A stretch of DNA of 64,000 bases from Chachezhania sediminis (GTDB lineage Bacteria; Pseudomonadota; Alphaproteobacteria; Rhodobacterales; Rhodobacteraceae). Positions 15,168 to 24,085 of this stretch are shown piece after piece; the stretch's first letter is position 1, and every line of letters starts with the position of its first letter. The position numbers and the translations under genes were made by a program. The DNA lies in assembly GCF_009765275.1 (NCBI RefSeq), contig NZ_VOPH01000003.1:186001-250000 (forward strand), written 5' to 3'. The notes beneath the pieces are model-generated. The model saw only the letters and a program-made list of their open reading frames with translations. It had not been told where the DNA came from and made no database searches.

Positions 15168-16184
15168 ATGACCAAGTTTCTGACCGGAGCTGCCGTGGCG
15201 GCGCTGAGCGTGGCCTTTGCCGCCGAGGCCTCGGCCACCGAATGGAATGCCTCTGTCTGGGGCAAGCGTCGGGCCTTCACCGAGCATATCGAGAAGCTGG
15301 CCGAGCTGGTGTCCGAGAAGACCGGGGGCGAATTCACCATCAATGTCTCATATGGCGGGCTGTCGCAGCCGAAGGAGAACCTGGACGGGATCGAGATCGG
15401 AGCCTTCGAGATGGCGCAGTTCTGCGCCGGCTATCACGAGGACAAGAACCCGACCCTGACGGTGCTGGAACTGCCCTTCCTGGGCGTGAACACGCTGGAA
15501 GAGGAAGTGGCGGTCAGCAATGCCGTCTATGCCCACCCGGCGGTCCAGGACGACATGGCGCGCTGGAACGCCAAGCTGATCATGTCCTCGCCCATGCCGC
15601 AGTACAACCTGGTCGGCACCGGCGAGCCGCGGGACACGCTGGAAGATTTCGACGGCATGCGGGTCCGCGCGACCGGCGGCCTGGGCGAGGCGTTCCGGGC
15701 CGTGGGGGGCGTTCCGACCTCGGTCCCGTCGAACGAGGCCTACAGCGCGATGGAGGCCGGTGTCGTCGACACGGTGGCCTTTGCCCCGCACGCGCATCTG
15801 AGCTTCGGCACGATCAATCGTGCCGACTGGTGGACTGCCAACCTGAACCCCGGCACCGTGAACTGCCCCGTGGTGGTGAACATCGACGCCTATGACGCGC
15901 TGAGCCCCGAGGAGAAGGAGGCGCTCGACAGTTCCGTCGACGAGGCAATCGCCTATTACCTCGAGACCTATGGCAAGCTGATGACCAAGTGGGAAAGCGT
16001 GCTGGCCGAAAAGGGCGTGACCAAGGTCGTGATCTCGGACGACCAGCTCGCGGCGTTCCGGGCCAAGGCCGCGGATCCGATCCGTGCGCAGTGGGTCGAG
16101 GACATGAACGCCAAGGGCCTGCCGGGGCAGGAGCTTTACGACACGCTGGAAGGCGCGCTGGCACAGGCCCGGGCCGGGAACTGA
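15168..16184 (+). CDS. dctP: TRAP transporter substrate-binding protein, DctP family
   Basis: A 338-residue periplasmic binding protein. The signal peptide MTKFLTGAAVAALSVAFAAE-ASA is cleaved near residue 23. DctP features include an N-terminal TEWNASVWGKRRAFTEHIEK, the INVSYGGLSQPKENLDGIEI segment and the conserved substrate Arg in GMRVRATGG followed by NEAYSAMEAGVVDTVAFAP. It hands a solute, usually an organic acid anion, to the DctQM membrane proteins. The ligand is not predictable here; the substrate-site stretch PMPQYNLVGTGEP differs from C4-dicarboxylate DctP. Ribosome site AGGGAGA. First gene of a dctPQM operon. Confidence 0.92.
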   Translation: MTKFLTGAAVAALSVAFAAEASATEWNASVWGKRRAFTEHIEKLAELVSEKTGGEFTINVSYGGLSQPKENLDGIEIGAFEMAQFCAGYHEDKNPTLTVLELPFLGVNTLEEEVAVSNAVYAHPAVQDDMARWNAKLIMSSPMPQYNLVGTGEPRDTLEDFDGMRVRATGGLGEAFRAVGGVPTSVPSNEAYSAMEAGVVDTVAFAPHAHLSFGTINRADWWTANLNPGTVNCPVVVNIDAYDALSPEEKEALDSSVDEAIAYYLETYGKLMTKWESVLAEKGVTKVVISDDQLAAFRAKAADPIRAQWVEDMNAKGLPGQELYDTLEGALAQARAGN

Positions 16185-16280
16185 GCCGGACGATGTGCAA
16201 AAGGCCGGGAACAGGCCGGGCAGGGCCGCCGATGCGCGGCCCTGTTTCTTCATGACATTCCCTGAACGGGCGAGGTGACG

Positions 16281-16910
16281 ATGGCCAGTGCAGCTTCTGT
16301 CCTGGAAGATGGCAGTACCCTGAGCAAGATCGACCGGCTGCTGTTGCGGCTGGAAGAGTTCATGGCGCTTCTGGCCGGGATCGCCGTCTTCGCGCTGATC
16401 GCCATGGCGGCCGTGTCGGTGGGGGGGCGGAACCTCTTCAATGCGCCCCTGCCGGGCTATGTCGACTGGATCGAGCAGGCGATGCCGCTGATCGCCTTCC
16501 TGGGCATTTCCTACGTTCAGCGCGAAGGCGGTCATATCCGGATGGACATCCTGGTCGGCCACTTCAAGGGCCGGGCGCTGTGGGCCGTGGAATTCGTGGG
16601 CGTGTTCCTGATCCTGGTGCTGATGGTGCTGCTGGTCTGGGGCACCTGGGCGCATTTCCAGCGCAGTTTCGACTGGGCCGCGCCGATGTGGAGCCGGGAC
16701 AGTTCCATCGACATCGCCCTGCCGATCTGGCCATCGAAGCTGTTGGCGCCGGTGTCCTTCGGGGTCCTGTGCCTGCGGCTGGTGCTGCAGTTGTGGGGCT
16801 ATGGCCGCGCCTTCGTTCTGGGGCTGGACCAGCCGGTTGCTGTGCCCCTGATCCAGGATGTGGCGGAACAGGCAGCGGCCGAGGCCCGGCAGCTGGAAGG
16901 GCAGGAGTAG
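16281..16910 (+). CDS. dctQ: TRAP transporter small permease subunit, DctQ
   Basis: A 209-residue protein with four predicted membrane helices: FMALLAGIAVFALIAMAAVSV, AMPLIAFLGISYVQ, VEFVGVFLILVLMVLLVW and LLAPVSFGVLCLRLVLQLW. The family signature QREGGHIRMDIL follows helix 2. It stabilises DctM and docks DctP. Start ATG 16281 has GAGGTG just upstream; GTG 16275 is the alternative. It is 96 bases after dctP and four bases before dctM. Confidence 0.9.
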   Translation: MASAASVLEDGSTLSKIDRLLLRLEEFMALLAGIAVFALIAMAAVSVGGRNLFNAPLPGYVDWIEQAMPLIAFLGISYVQREGGHIRMDILVGHFKGRALWAVEFVGVFLILVLMVLLVWGTWAHFQRSFDWAAPMWSRDSSIDIALPIWPSKLLAPVSFGVLCLRLVLQLWGYGRAFVLGLDQPVAVPLIQDVAEQAAAEARQLEGQE

Positions 16911-16914
16911 CGCC

Positions 16915-18315
16915 ATGGACACGATTACCATCGGCCTCTGGGTCACGGCGGGCATGCTGCTGCTGGTGCTTCTGGGCATGCGGGTGGCCTTTGCCGCGGG
17001 CCTGGCCGGGCTTGTCGGCCTGATCCTGGTCTTCTGGGGCAAGAAGCATTTCGCCGGCGACCAGTTCGTCTGGGCCCTGACGGTCGCGGTCAAGACTGCA
17101 GGCCAGGTGCCCCATTCCAAGGTGTCGAGCCAGGCGCTGAGCCTGATCCCGACCTTCATCCTGATCGGATATCTGGCCTATTATGCCGGTCTGACCAAGG
17201 CCATGTTCGAGGCCGCCAAGCGCTGGTTCGCCTGGGTGCCGGGCGGGCTGGCGGTGTCGACCGTCTTTGCCACAGCGGGCTTTGCCGCGGTGTCGGGCGC
17301 CTCGGTCGCGACGGCCGCCGTCTTTGCCCGGATCGCGATCCCGGAGATGCAGGCCATCGGCTACAACAAGCGTTTCGCGGCCGGAGTGGTGGCGGCGGGG
17401 GGCACTCTGGCATCCCTGATCCCGCCATCGGCGATCCTGGTGATCTATGCGATCATCGTGGAACAGGACGTGGGCAAGCTGTTGCTGGCGGGGTTCATTC
17501 CGGGGGCGTTTTCGGCGGTCGTCTATGCCGCGCTGATCATCGGTATCGCGGTGGTGTTCAAGAACGTGGGGCCGGCGGTGAAGGGCTTCACCTGGCGCGA
17601 CCGGTTCGCGGCGCTGCCGCCGGCGCTGCCGATCGTGGCGGTGGTCGTGATCATCATCTTCTTCGTCTACAACCCCTTCGGCGATCCCTGGGGCACGCCG
17701 ACGGAGGGCGGTGCGCTGGGCGCCTTCATCGTCTTCCTGATGGCGGTGAGCCGCGGCATGCGCTGGTCCGAAATGAGGGCCGCCCTGATCGAGACGGCAA
17801 AGCTGACGGGGATGATCTTCACCATCATCTGGGGCGTCCTGATCTATGTCCGCTTCCTGGGCTTTGCCGACCTGCCGGGGGCCTTCGCGGACTGGATCAC
17901 CGGGCTGACCATGTCGCCGATGCTGATCCTGATCTGCATCCTGCTGGCCTATGCGGTGCTGGGCATGTTCATGGACGCGATCGGCATGCTGGTCCTGACT
18001 TTGCCGGTGGTCTACCCGGCGGTGATGGCGCTGAACGGCGGAGAGAGCGTGACGGCGGCCGAGAGCACCTTCGGCATGAACGGCACCATGTGCGCGATCT
18101 GGTTCGGGATCCTGGTGGTGAAGATGGCCGAGTTCTGCCTGATCACGCCGCCCATTGGGCTAAACTGCTTCGTCGTGGCGGGCGTCCGGCCGGACCTGTC
18201 GGTGCAGGACGTGTTCCGCGGCGTGACGCCGTTCTTCATCGCGGACGCGGTGACGATTGCGCTGCTGGTCGCGTTTCCGGCCATCGTGCTCTACCTGCCG
18301 GCCCTGGCCGGGTAG
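16915..18315 (+). CDS. dctM: TRAP transporter large permease subunit, DctM
   Basis: A 466-residue, roughly twelve-helix transporter of the DctM family. Hallmarks include GMRVAFAAGLAGLVGLILVF at the N-terminus, ASVATAAVFARIAIPEMQAI, the GTLASLIPPSAILVIYAIIV sodium-site loop, and GMFMDAIGMLVLTLPVVYPA with LITPPIGLN near the end, the second conserved sodium-binding region. Together with DctP and DctQ it forms a sodium-driven uptake system. The insert after the MTAAES-like segment (GGESVTAAESTFGMNGTM) is slightly longer than in short homologues. Downstream lie the hairpins and repeats of 18349-18589. Confidence 0.94.
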   Translation: MDTITIGLWVTAGMLLLVLLGMRVAFAAGLAGLVGLILVFWGKKHFAGDQFVWALTVAVKTAGQVPHSKVSSQALSLIPTFILIGYLAYYAGLTKAMFEAAKRWFAWVPGGLAVSTVFATAGFAAVSGASVATAAVFARIAIPEMQAIGYNKRFAAGVVAAGGTLASLIPPSAILVIYAIIVEQDVGKLLLAGFIPGAFSAVVYAALIIGIAVVFKNVGPAVKGFTWRDRFAALPPALPIVAVVVIIIFFVYNPFGDPWGTPTEGGALGAFIVFLMAVSRGMRWSEMRAALIETAKLTGMIFTIIWGVLIYVRFLGFADLPGAFADWITGLTMSPMLILICILLAYAVLGMFMDAIGMLVLTLPVVYPAVMALNGGESVTAAESTFGMNGTMCAIWFGILVVKMAEFCLITPPIGLNCFVVAGVRPDLSVQDVFRGVTPFFIADAVTIALLVAFPAIVLYLPALAG

Positions 18316-18348
18316 TTTCGGCCGGGCAGTTTCGGACGGGGAGCGGTG

Positions 18349-18370
18349 CGTGGGGATCACGCCCCCCACG
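18349..18370 (+). terminator. Hairpin after dctM
   Basis: CGTGGGG and CCCCACG pair over an 8-base loop, 33 bases after the dctM stop. The preceding GGGGAGCGGTGCGTG resembles the hairpin sequence at 53481-53507, so this may be a diverged copy of that repeat used as a terminator. Confidence 0.4.
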
Positions 18371-18411
18371 GGCCGGTAATTGCCGACCGTTGCTAGCGAG
18401 GCGAATGGGGG

Positions 18412-18480
18412 CGGGGGCTCTGCCCCCGGCCGCCCGGGACGGGCGGCTCCCCCGGAGGTATTTGGAAAGAGAAGAAGCGG
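18412..18480 (+). repeat. Intergenic repeat family 1, copy D
   Basis: The fullest copy. It consists of hairpin CGGGGGC-TCT-GCCCCCG (18412-18428), a second hairpin GCCGCCCG-GGA-CGGGCGGC (18429-18447), then TCCCCCGGAGGTATTTGGAA followed by AGAGAAGAAG. The gap 18316-18672 contains only this, copy E and the 18349 hairpin; no gene is seen. Confidence 0.7.
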
Positions 18481-18539
18481 GGCGCAGGTGCTGTGAAGCC
18501 CCATGCCCCGGACCGTCGGCAGGTGGGTGCGCGGCCCCA

Positions 18540-18589
18540 GCCGCCCTTACCGGGCGGCTTCCCCCGAGAGGTTCGGAGACAGAAGACGT
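18540..18589 (+). repeat. Intergenic repeat family 1, copy E (diverged)
   Basis: Hairpin GCCGCCC/GGGCGGC (18540-18558) followed by TTCCCCCGAGAGGTTCGGAG and ACAGAAGACG. It keeps the layout of copy D but has lost the first hairpin and changed the TATTTGG core to GTTCGG. It sits in tandem with D, 60 bases away. Confidence 0.5.
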
Positions 18590-18672
18590 GACTGAAGACG
18601 TCGGGGGCGCGCGCACGGTTCGGATTTAGGGTGCGGCAGGAGCGCGTGTCGAGGCGCCTTGGGCCAGGGCGC

Positions 18673-20187
18673 CTACTTCGTGAAGCTGTCGGCGTAGGCG
18701 TCGCGCAGGATGTTCTTCTGGACCTTGCCCATCGTGTTGCGGGGCAGGGCGTCGATCAGCTCGATCCGCTTGGGGCGCTTGAAGGCGGCAAGGCTTTCTG
18801 CGAGGTGCGCGCGGATGGCGTCGAGGTCCGGGCTGGCGCCGGCTTCGGGGACAAGGACTGCGACCACGCCTTCGCCGAAATCCGGGTGGGGCACGCCGAT
18901 CACGGCGCTTTCGGCCACGCCCGGCTGGTCGTCGAGCAGCAGCTCCAGTTCTTTCGGGTAAATGTTGTAGCCGCCCGAAATGATCAGGTCTTTGCCGCGG
19001 CCGACGATGTGGACATAGCCGTCGGCGTCCTGAAGACCCAGATCGCCTGTGATGAAGAAGCCGTCGGCGCGCAGTTCGGCGGCCGTCTTTTCCGGCATCT
19101 GCCAATAGCCCTTGAAGACATTCGGGCCGCGGACCTCGATCATGCCGATCTCCCCCCGGGGGAGGGTCTCGCCGGTTTCGGGATCGCAGACCTTCAGGTC
19201 GACACCCGGCAGGGGGAAGCCCACGGTCCCCGGGCGGCGGTCGCCGTCATAGGGGTTCGAGGTGTTCATGTTCGTTTCGGTCATGCCATAGCGTTCGAGA
19301 ATCCTGTGACCGGTGCGGGCCTCGAACTGCCTGTGCGTGTCGGCCAGAAGCGGCGCGCTGCCCGAGATGAAGAGGCGCATGTGGCCGGCAAGGTCCTTCG
19401 TGAACGCGGGTGTGTCGAGAAGGCGGGTGTAGAAGGTGGGCACGCCCATCATCGACGTGGCCTTCGGCAGGTCGCGCAGCACGGTGTCGAGGTCGAACTT
19501 CGGCAGAAAGATCATCGACCCGCCGGCCAGAAGCATCACGTTCGTGGCCACGAAGAGGCCGTGGGTGTGGAAGATCGGCAGGGCGTGGAGCAGCACGTCG
19601 TCGGCGGTGAAGCCCCAGTGGTCTACCAGTGTTTCGGCGTTCGACAGCAGGTTTTCATGGGTCAGCATCGCGCCCTTGGACCGGCCCGTGGTGCCCGAGG
19701 TATAAAGGAAGGCCGCGACGTCGTCGGGATTGCGGTCGACCGGGGGGAAATCGGTGCCGTGGCCGTCGGCGGCGGCCTGCAGGCTGCCGCTGCCGTCCGG
19801 GTCAAGCGTGGCGAGCTGTGCGCCAAAGCCTTCGACCACAGGGCGCATCTGGTCCGCGCGAGTGGCATCGCAGACGAAGGCGGCGGCGCCACTGTTTTCC
19901 ACGAAATACCCGATTTCGGCCGGTGTGTAGCCGGTGTTCAGCGGCAGGAATATCAGGCCGGCGCGGGCACAGGCGAAGATCAGGGCCAGCGTGTCGGGGG
20001 ATTTTTCCGCCTGGATCGCGACGCGGTCGCCTGCGTTCAGGCCCATGGCGGCCAGCGCGTGGGCGAATTGTGCCGTGCGGCCGGCGAAGGCGGCATAGCT
20101 GATCGTCCGGCTGTCGGGCAGATGGAGGAAAGGCGTTTCGGTGCCCGCATGGGGGGCGATCAGCCGGTCGTAAAGCGGGTTGGCCAT
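18673..20187 (-). CDS. matB: Malonyl-CoA synthetase / acyl-CoA ligase
   Basis: A 504-residue ANL-superfamily enzyme. Motifs in order: the ATP loop FLYTSGTTGRSKGAMLTHEN near residue 156, SMMGVPTFYTRLL, the ERYGMTETNMNTSNPYDGDR segment near 287 typical of MatB rather than general fatty acyl-CoA ligases, the hinge TGDLGLQDADGYVHIVGR, and the C-terminal catalytic Lys in RNTMGKVQKN near 488. MatB makes malonyl-CoA from malonate, CoA and ATP. The start follows homologues (MANPLYDRLIAPH); 78 further upstream codons in frame are non-coding in character. It is 276 bases downstream of the monooxygenase gene on the same strand. Confidence 0.85.
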   Translation of the reverse strand: MANPLYDRLIAPHAGTETPFLHLPDSRTISYAAFAGRTAQFAHALAAMGLNAGDRVAIQAEKSPDTLALIFACARAGLIFLPLNTGYTPAEIGYFVENSGAAAFVCDATRADQMRPVVEGFGAQLATLDPDGSGSLQAAADGHGTDFPPVDRNPDDVAAFLYTSGTTGRSKGAMLTHENLLSNAETLVDHWGFTADDVLLHALPIFHTHGLFVATNVMLLAGGSMIFLPKFDLDTVLRDLPKATSMMGVPTFYTRLLDTPAFTKDLAGHMRLFISGSAPLLADTHRQFEARTGHRILERYGMTETNMNTSNPYDGDRRPGTVGFPLPGVDLKVCDPETGETLPRGEIGMIEVRGPNVFKGYWQMPEKTAAELRADGFFITGDLGLQDADGYVHIVGRGKDLIISGGYNIYPKELELLLDDQPGVAESAVIGVPHPDFGEGVVAVLVPEAGASPDLDAIRAHLAESLAAFKRPKRIELIDALPRNTMGKVQKNILRDAYADSFTK

Positions 20188-20463
20188 GACGTTCTCTCCT
20201 CGGTGCTGCGGGCCCCGGTCCGGGCCTCTCGCCCTGCGTGATAGCCCGATTGACGGTCTATCGGAAGGGCGACTGCGCGTCTCTCGCGGGGTGGGACAGG
20301 CCTGTGGATAAATCGGTGGGAAAGGTGGGGATCGCAGGAGGGCGCAACGTGGATGCCCACGGGGACGGGCAACCGCCCGGGATCGTGCAGCAAGGCATTT
20401 CAGGAGGCGCGGGCGGGCCATCCGATGCCGGGGACGTGCCTGTGGATGGATTTGCCGAAAGGC

Positions 20464-21909
20464 TCAGCCCAGATGCAGGTCTGCCCGGTCCAGCGTCTCC
20501 ATTTCCCGCGTGAAATCAGCGGCATTCCCGGGATAGAGCGTCTCGATCCTTCCGTCGGGGCGGCGATACCAGCTGTGGCAGCCGGTGGCCCAGACGGTGC
20601 CCGACAGGTCGTGGTGGATCCGGTCGTTATAGGCGCTCTGGGCCGTGGGCAGGACATCGACGGTTCCCGTGGGGCCCGCGGCCTCCATGGCCATCAGGAT
20701 CCACCCGGTCGCCTGTTCGATCATGTGTACGATCGAGGTGGTGCCGACCCCGGTATTGGGTCCCGTCGACATGAAGTAGTTGGGGAAGCCCGCGACCATG
20801 ACGCCCTTGTAGGCCTCGACCCGGTCGGACCAGTGTACGCCCAGCCGCTGGCCGCCGGGACCTGCCAGATCCAGCGCCGTGTATTGGGACCGGATGTCGA
20901 AGCCGGTGGCAAAGACCAGCGTGTCGGCGGCGCGCAGGGTGCCGTCAGCCATTTCCACGCCTTCGGGCGTGATCCGGGCAATGGGGTCGGTGACCAGGTC
21001 GACGTTGTCCCGGTTCAGCGCGTCATAGAAATCGTCCGAGATCAGGACGCGCTTGCAGCCGAATTCATAGTCGGGCGTAAGCTTGGCGTGGAGCGACGGG
21101 TCGGTCACCGCCTCCCGCATCGCGGCGTTGACCTCGGCCGCGCGGAGATGGCGGCGGGCGGGGTCCATCAGTGTGGGATAGACCTCGGTATCCATCCGCT
21201 CCATGATCTCCTGCCGATGCGCTTCGCGCGTTTCAGGGTGTTTGGCGAACAACGCTCTCGCCTCGTCGGAATAGGACTGGTCCATGCGCGGTGCGATATA
21301 GTTGGCCGTGCGCTGGTAGACGTCGACATGGGCGGCCGTCTTCGCCACCTGCGGGATCACCTGGATGGCGCTGGCCGCACTGCCGATCACGGCGATGCGC
21401 CGGCCTGCCGGGTCATAGGCCGCATCCCAGAGCGCGGTGTGCATGGCCTTGCCCCGAAAGCTGTCGCGGCCGGGGATATCGGGCCAGGCAGGGCGGTGCA
21501 GCAGCCCCATCGCGTTCACAAGGAAGCGGGCGAAGACCGGGTCCCGCCCCGAAATGTCCACGACCCAGCCGCGGCGGTCTGTGTCCCACGTCGCGCCGGC
21601 CACCTCCTGTCCAAGGCGGAACCGGTCGCGGACCCCGAAGCGGTCGACGACATCCTCCATGTAGGCCCGGATCTCGGGCTGCGGGGAATAGAGCTGAGAC
21701 CAGTCCGGGTTCGGCGCGAAGGAGAAGGAATAGAAGTGCGAGGCGACGTCGCAGGTCGCTCCGGGATAGATGTTGGCATACCAGGTGCCACCGATGCCGC
21801 CGTTCTTGTCGATCACGGCGAAATCGGCGATCCCGGCCTGATCCAGCTTCACGGCGGCGCAGATACCGGCAAAGCCCGCGCCGATGACCAGTGTGTGGAG
21901 CGTTTCCAT
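20464..21909 (-). CDS. Flavin-containing (Baeyer-Villiger type) monooxygenase
   Basis: A 481-residue FAD/NADPH enzyme. FAD motif GAGFAG (about 8-13) with GGTWYANIYPGATCDVAS, the BVMO fingerprint FRGKAMHTALWD (F-x-G-x3-H-x3-W-[PD]), the NADPH motif VIGSAASAIQV, and the ATGFD motif near 330. Class B monooxygenases of this kind insert oxygen next to ketones or oxidise heteroatoms. A four-base gap separates it from the upstream SDR gene. An alcohol dehydrogenase followed by a BVMO is a common catabolic module, with the divergent AraC regulator a likely controller. Substrate unknown. Confidence 0.88.
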   Translation of the reverse strand: METLHTLVIGAGFAGICAAVKLDQAGIADFAVIDKNGGIGGTWYANIYPGATCDVASHFYSFSFAPNPDWSQLYSPQPEIRAYMEDVVDRFGVRDRFRLGQEVAGATWDTDRRGWVVDISGRDPVFARFLVNAMGLLHRPAWPDIPGRDSFRGKAMHTALWDAAYDPAGRRIAVIGSAASAIQVIPQVAKTAAHVDVYQRTANYIAPRMDQSYSDEARALFAKHPETREAHRQEIMERMDTEVYPTLMDPARRHLRAAEVNAAMREAVTDPSLHAKLTPDYEFGCKRVLISDDFYDALNRDNVDLVTDPIARITPEGVEMADGTLRAADTLVFATGFDIRSQYTALDLAGPGGQRLGVHWSDRVEAYKGVMVAGFPNYFMSTGPNTGVGTTSIVHMIEQATGWILMAMEAAGPTGTVDVLPTAQSAYNDRIHHDLSGTVWATGCHSWYRRPDGRIETLYPGNAADFTREMETLDRADLHLG

Positions 21910-21913
21910 CGGA

Positions 21914-22744
21914 TCACGCCTTGGCGAAGCGCGGATCGGCGGCGCAGGCGGCATAGTCCTGGGCCACCGCGGCGGCGCGGGCTTCGACCCAAGGGGCCAT
22001 GGACGGGTGGGTGAAGAGGTACAACCGTCCGCTTTCCACAGCCTCGGCCGTCCAGTCGCCGACATCGGCCGGGTCGATCCCGGTTTCCACGGCATCGCTC
22101 ATGGCGTTGGCCTGGGCAGGCGGCACCGCTCCCCCCAGAGACGGTCGCTTCAGGCCGGTATTGTGGATGTCGGTCCGGACCCAGCCGGGGCACAGGACGG
22201 ACACGCCGATGCCGTCGGGCTCCAGTTCCTTCTGCAGCGTCTCGGAATATCCCACGACCGCGTATTTGGTGGCGTTGTAGGGGCCAAGCCCCGGCATGGC
22301 GATGTGCCCGGCAATCGAGGCGGTGTTGACGAAATGCCCGCCCTGACCCTGGCTGCGCAGGATCGGCAGGAAGGTTTCCACGCCGTGGACCACGCCCATC
22401 AGGTTGATGCCGACGATCCAGCGCCAGTCTTCCAGCGCGATGGCGCCGGGCCGGCCGCCAAGTGCCACGCCGGCATTGTTGACGACGATATGGGCGGAAC
22501 CGAACCGGTCCAGCGTGGTGTCGGCCAGTGTCCTGACCGCGGCCGGATCGGCGACATCGCAGGGGCAGGTCGCGATCCGGTCGTGGACCTGCCGCAGCTC
22601 GGCCTGCACCTCTGCCAGGCGGGCCGGGTCGATATCGGCCAGCATCACGGCCGCGCCGCGTTCGGCCAGGCTTTTGGCGATGGCGCGGCCGATCCCCGAC
22701 CCGGCGCCGGTGACAACCGCGGTACGTCCTGAAATCTTGCTCAT
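21914..22744 (-). CDS. Short-chain dehydrogenase/reductase
   Basis: A 276-residue classical SDR. Cofactor motif TGAGSGIGRA (about 12-21), then DIDPARL, where the Asp at the end of strand 2 favours NAD(H); NNAG near 88, and the catalytic Ser-Tyr-Lys in NTASIAGHIAMPGLGPYNATK-type sequence. CPGWVRTDIH follows as in the family. First gene of an SDR-BVMO pair, so it may oxidise an alcohol to the ketone used by the monooxygenase, though either could act independently. Confidence 0.88.
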   Translation of the reverse strand: MSKISGRTAVVTGAGSGIGRAIAKSLAERGAAVMLADIDPARLAEVQAELRQVHDRIATCPCDVADPAAVRTLADTTLDRFGSAHIVVNNAGVALGGRPGAIALEDWRWIVGINLMGVVHGVETFLPILRSQGQGGHFVNTASIAGHIAMPGLGPYNATKYAVVGYSETLQKELEPDGIGVSVLCPGWVRTDIHNTGLKRPSLGGAVPPAQANAMSDAVETGIDPADVGDWTAEAVESGRLYLFTHPSMAPWVEARAAAVAQDYAACAADPRFAKA

Positions 22745-23044
22745 GAAAAGGTCCTCCCGCCGGGCAGTCTAGGATCGGGGCCGTCACCGATCTAGCGCGG
22801 TGCGAATTTCCGTCGGGTCGCTTTCATCCGCAAGTTGCGGCCCGTCCACACCGCCCGATGCGCTTCTCCTGCGTCACCCAAGCTTTCGTTTGTGTTCGAA
22901 CCTTGCATCCATCACAATGATCGGAATAACGGCGATCCGACCCGACGATTTGAGGACGAGCATTCTTTCCCGACCGCGCCAGGCAGGCACGGGATGCCGC
23001 CCGACGCGTCTGTCGCCATATTGAAAGTTGGGGAGAGGGGCGGG
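22745..23044. other. Divergent SDR/araC intergenic region
   Basis: About 300 bases between the SDR-BVMO operon and the AraC regulator. It must contain both promoters. No clear inverted repeat or hexamer pair stands out. In-frame ATGs upstream of the chosen AraC start (22835, 22994) lie here but have poorer ribosome sites. Confidence 0.4.
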
Positions 23045-24070
23045 ATGCCCGGCAACACGCCACAGCACGGCGCCATGCTGATCCAGGGGTTCACCAAGGA
23101 CCTGATCGAGCAAGGCTACACGGAACGACAGGTCTTTCACGGCTCGGGCGTCTCGCCCCGGATCATGGTCGAGGAAAAGCCGTCGCTGCCCTTCGAACAG
23201 ATCGCGTCGTTCTTCGAACATGCGGCTGAACTGACGGGCAACGACCTGGTGGGGTTCGAACGCGGGACGGAACGCACGGTGCGCCGCGCCGGGCTGATCT
23301 GCTATGTCGGGACCTCCAGCCCGAACCTGATGGACGCGCTGAAGAACGTCGCGCGCTTTCAGCGAGTCTATTCCGACGCGGTGGATTTCGACACCAGCGA
23401 GTTGCAGACCAAGGGTCTGGTCAACTGGCAGTTCAGGGTCGAAACCCGGGTCCAGCGGCGGCAATACGTGGAATTCAGCGCCTCGGGCATGCTGACGGTG
23501 CTGCGGTTGGCGACGGGCCGGCACATCGTGCCGGAATATGTCCACTTCAGCCATGCGCGGAACACCAATATCGACGTGATGCAGGATTTTTTCGGCTGCC
23601 CGGTGGCCTTTGCAAAGCCGCAGAACCAGGTCAAGTTCAGGATGGCGGACCTGGAGCTGTCGCTGCCGGCGGCAGATGACGACCTGCATGCGGTCCTGAA
23701 AGATTACTGCGAGGACGTGCTGGGCCGCAAAAGCCGCAATGTCCCGCCGATCATCATCGACGTGGAAAAGGCCATCGTCGACAGGCTGGCCTCGGGCGAG
23801 GCCACGCAGGAAGAGGTCGGCCGTGCATTGGGCATGAGCGCCCGTACCCTGGCCCGGCGCCTGTCCGAGGAAGGCACCACCTTCTTCAAGACGGTGGAGG
23901 AGCTGCGCCACACGCTGGCGGTCAACTACCTGAAGGACAGCGACCTGGTCCTGGCCGAGATCGCGTACCTGCTGGGCTATTCCGGCATGTCGAGTTTCAA
24001 TGACGCCTTCAAGCGCTGGACCGGCCACACGCCGGGTCAGTTTCGCAAGCGGAAGCACCACGACCACTGA
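23045..24070 (+). CDS. AraC-family transcriptional regulator (arabinose-binding-like N-domain)
   Basis: A 341-residue regulator. The N-terminal domain (about 20-215) is of the OruR/ArgR-like Arabinose_bd type, including YVGTSSPNLMDALKNVARFQ and the FSHARNTNIDVMQDFFGCPV motif. The C-terminal AraC DNA-binding domain (about 240-335) has two helix-turn-helix units, EVGRALGMSARTLARRLSEE and AEIAYLLGYSGMSSFNDAFK, ending RWTGHTPGQFRKR. The ATG at 23045 is chosen for the GGGAGAGGGG ribosome site. Divergent from the SDR-monooxygenase genes, which it probably controls. Confidence 0.9.
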   Translation: MPGNTPQHGAMLIQGFTKDLIEQGYTERQVFHGSGVSPRIMVEEKPSLPFEQIASFFEHAAELTGNDLVGFERGTERTVRRAGLICYVGTSSPNLMDALKNVARFQRVYSDAVDFDTSELQTKGLVNWQFRVETRVQRRQYVEFSASGMLTVLRLATGRHIVPEYVHFSHARNTNIDVMQDFFGCPVAFAKPQNQVKFRMADLELSLPAADDDLHAVLKDYCEDVLGRKSRNVPPIIIDVEKAIVDRLASGEATQEEVGRALGMSARTLARRLSEEGTTFFKTVEELRHTLAVNYLKDSDLVLAEIAYLLGYSGMSSFNDAFKRWTGHTPGQFRKRKHHDH

Positions 24071-24085
24071 CTGGACGGGCGGGCG

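Noticed and set aside
15348-17159. A 603-codon minus-strand frame across dctP-dctM
   Set aside because: Antisense to three well-supported genes and crosses their boundaries; composition is His/Arg/Gln-rich as expected for shadow frames.
18631-22014. Long + strand frames opposite matB and the BVMO gene
   Set aside because: Both mirror strongly supported minus-strand enzymes.
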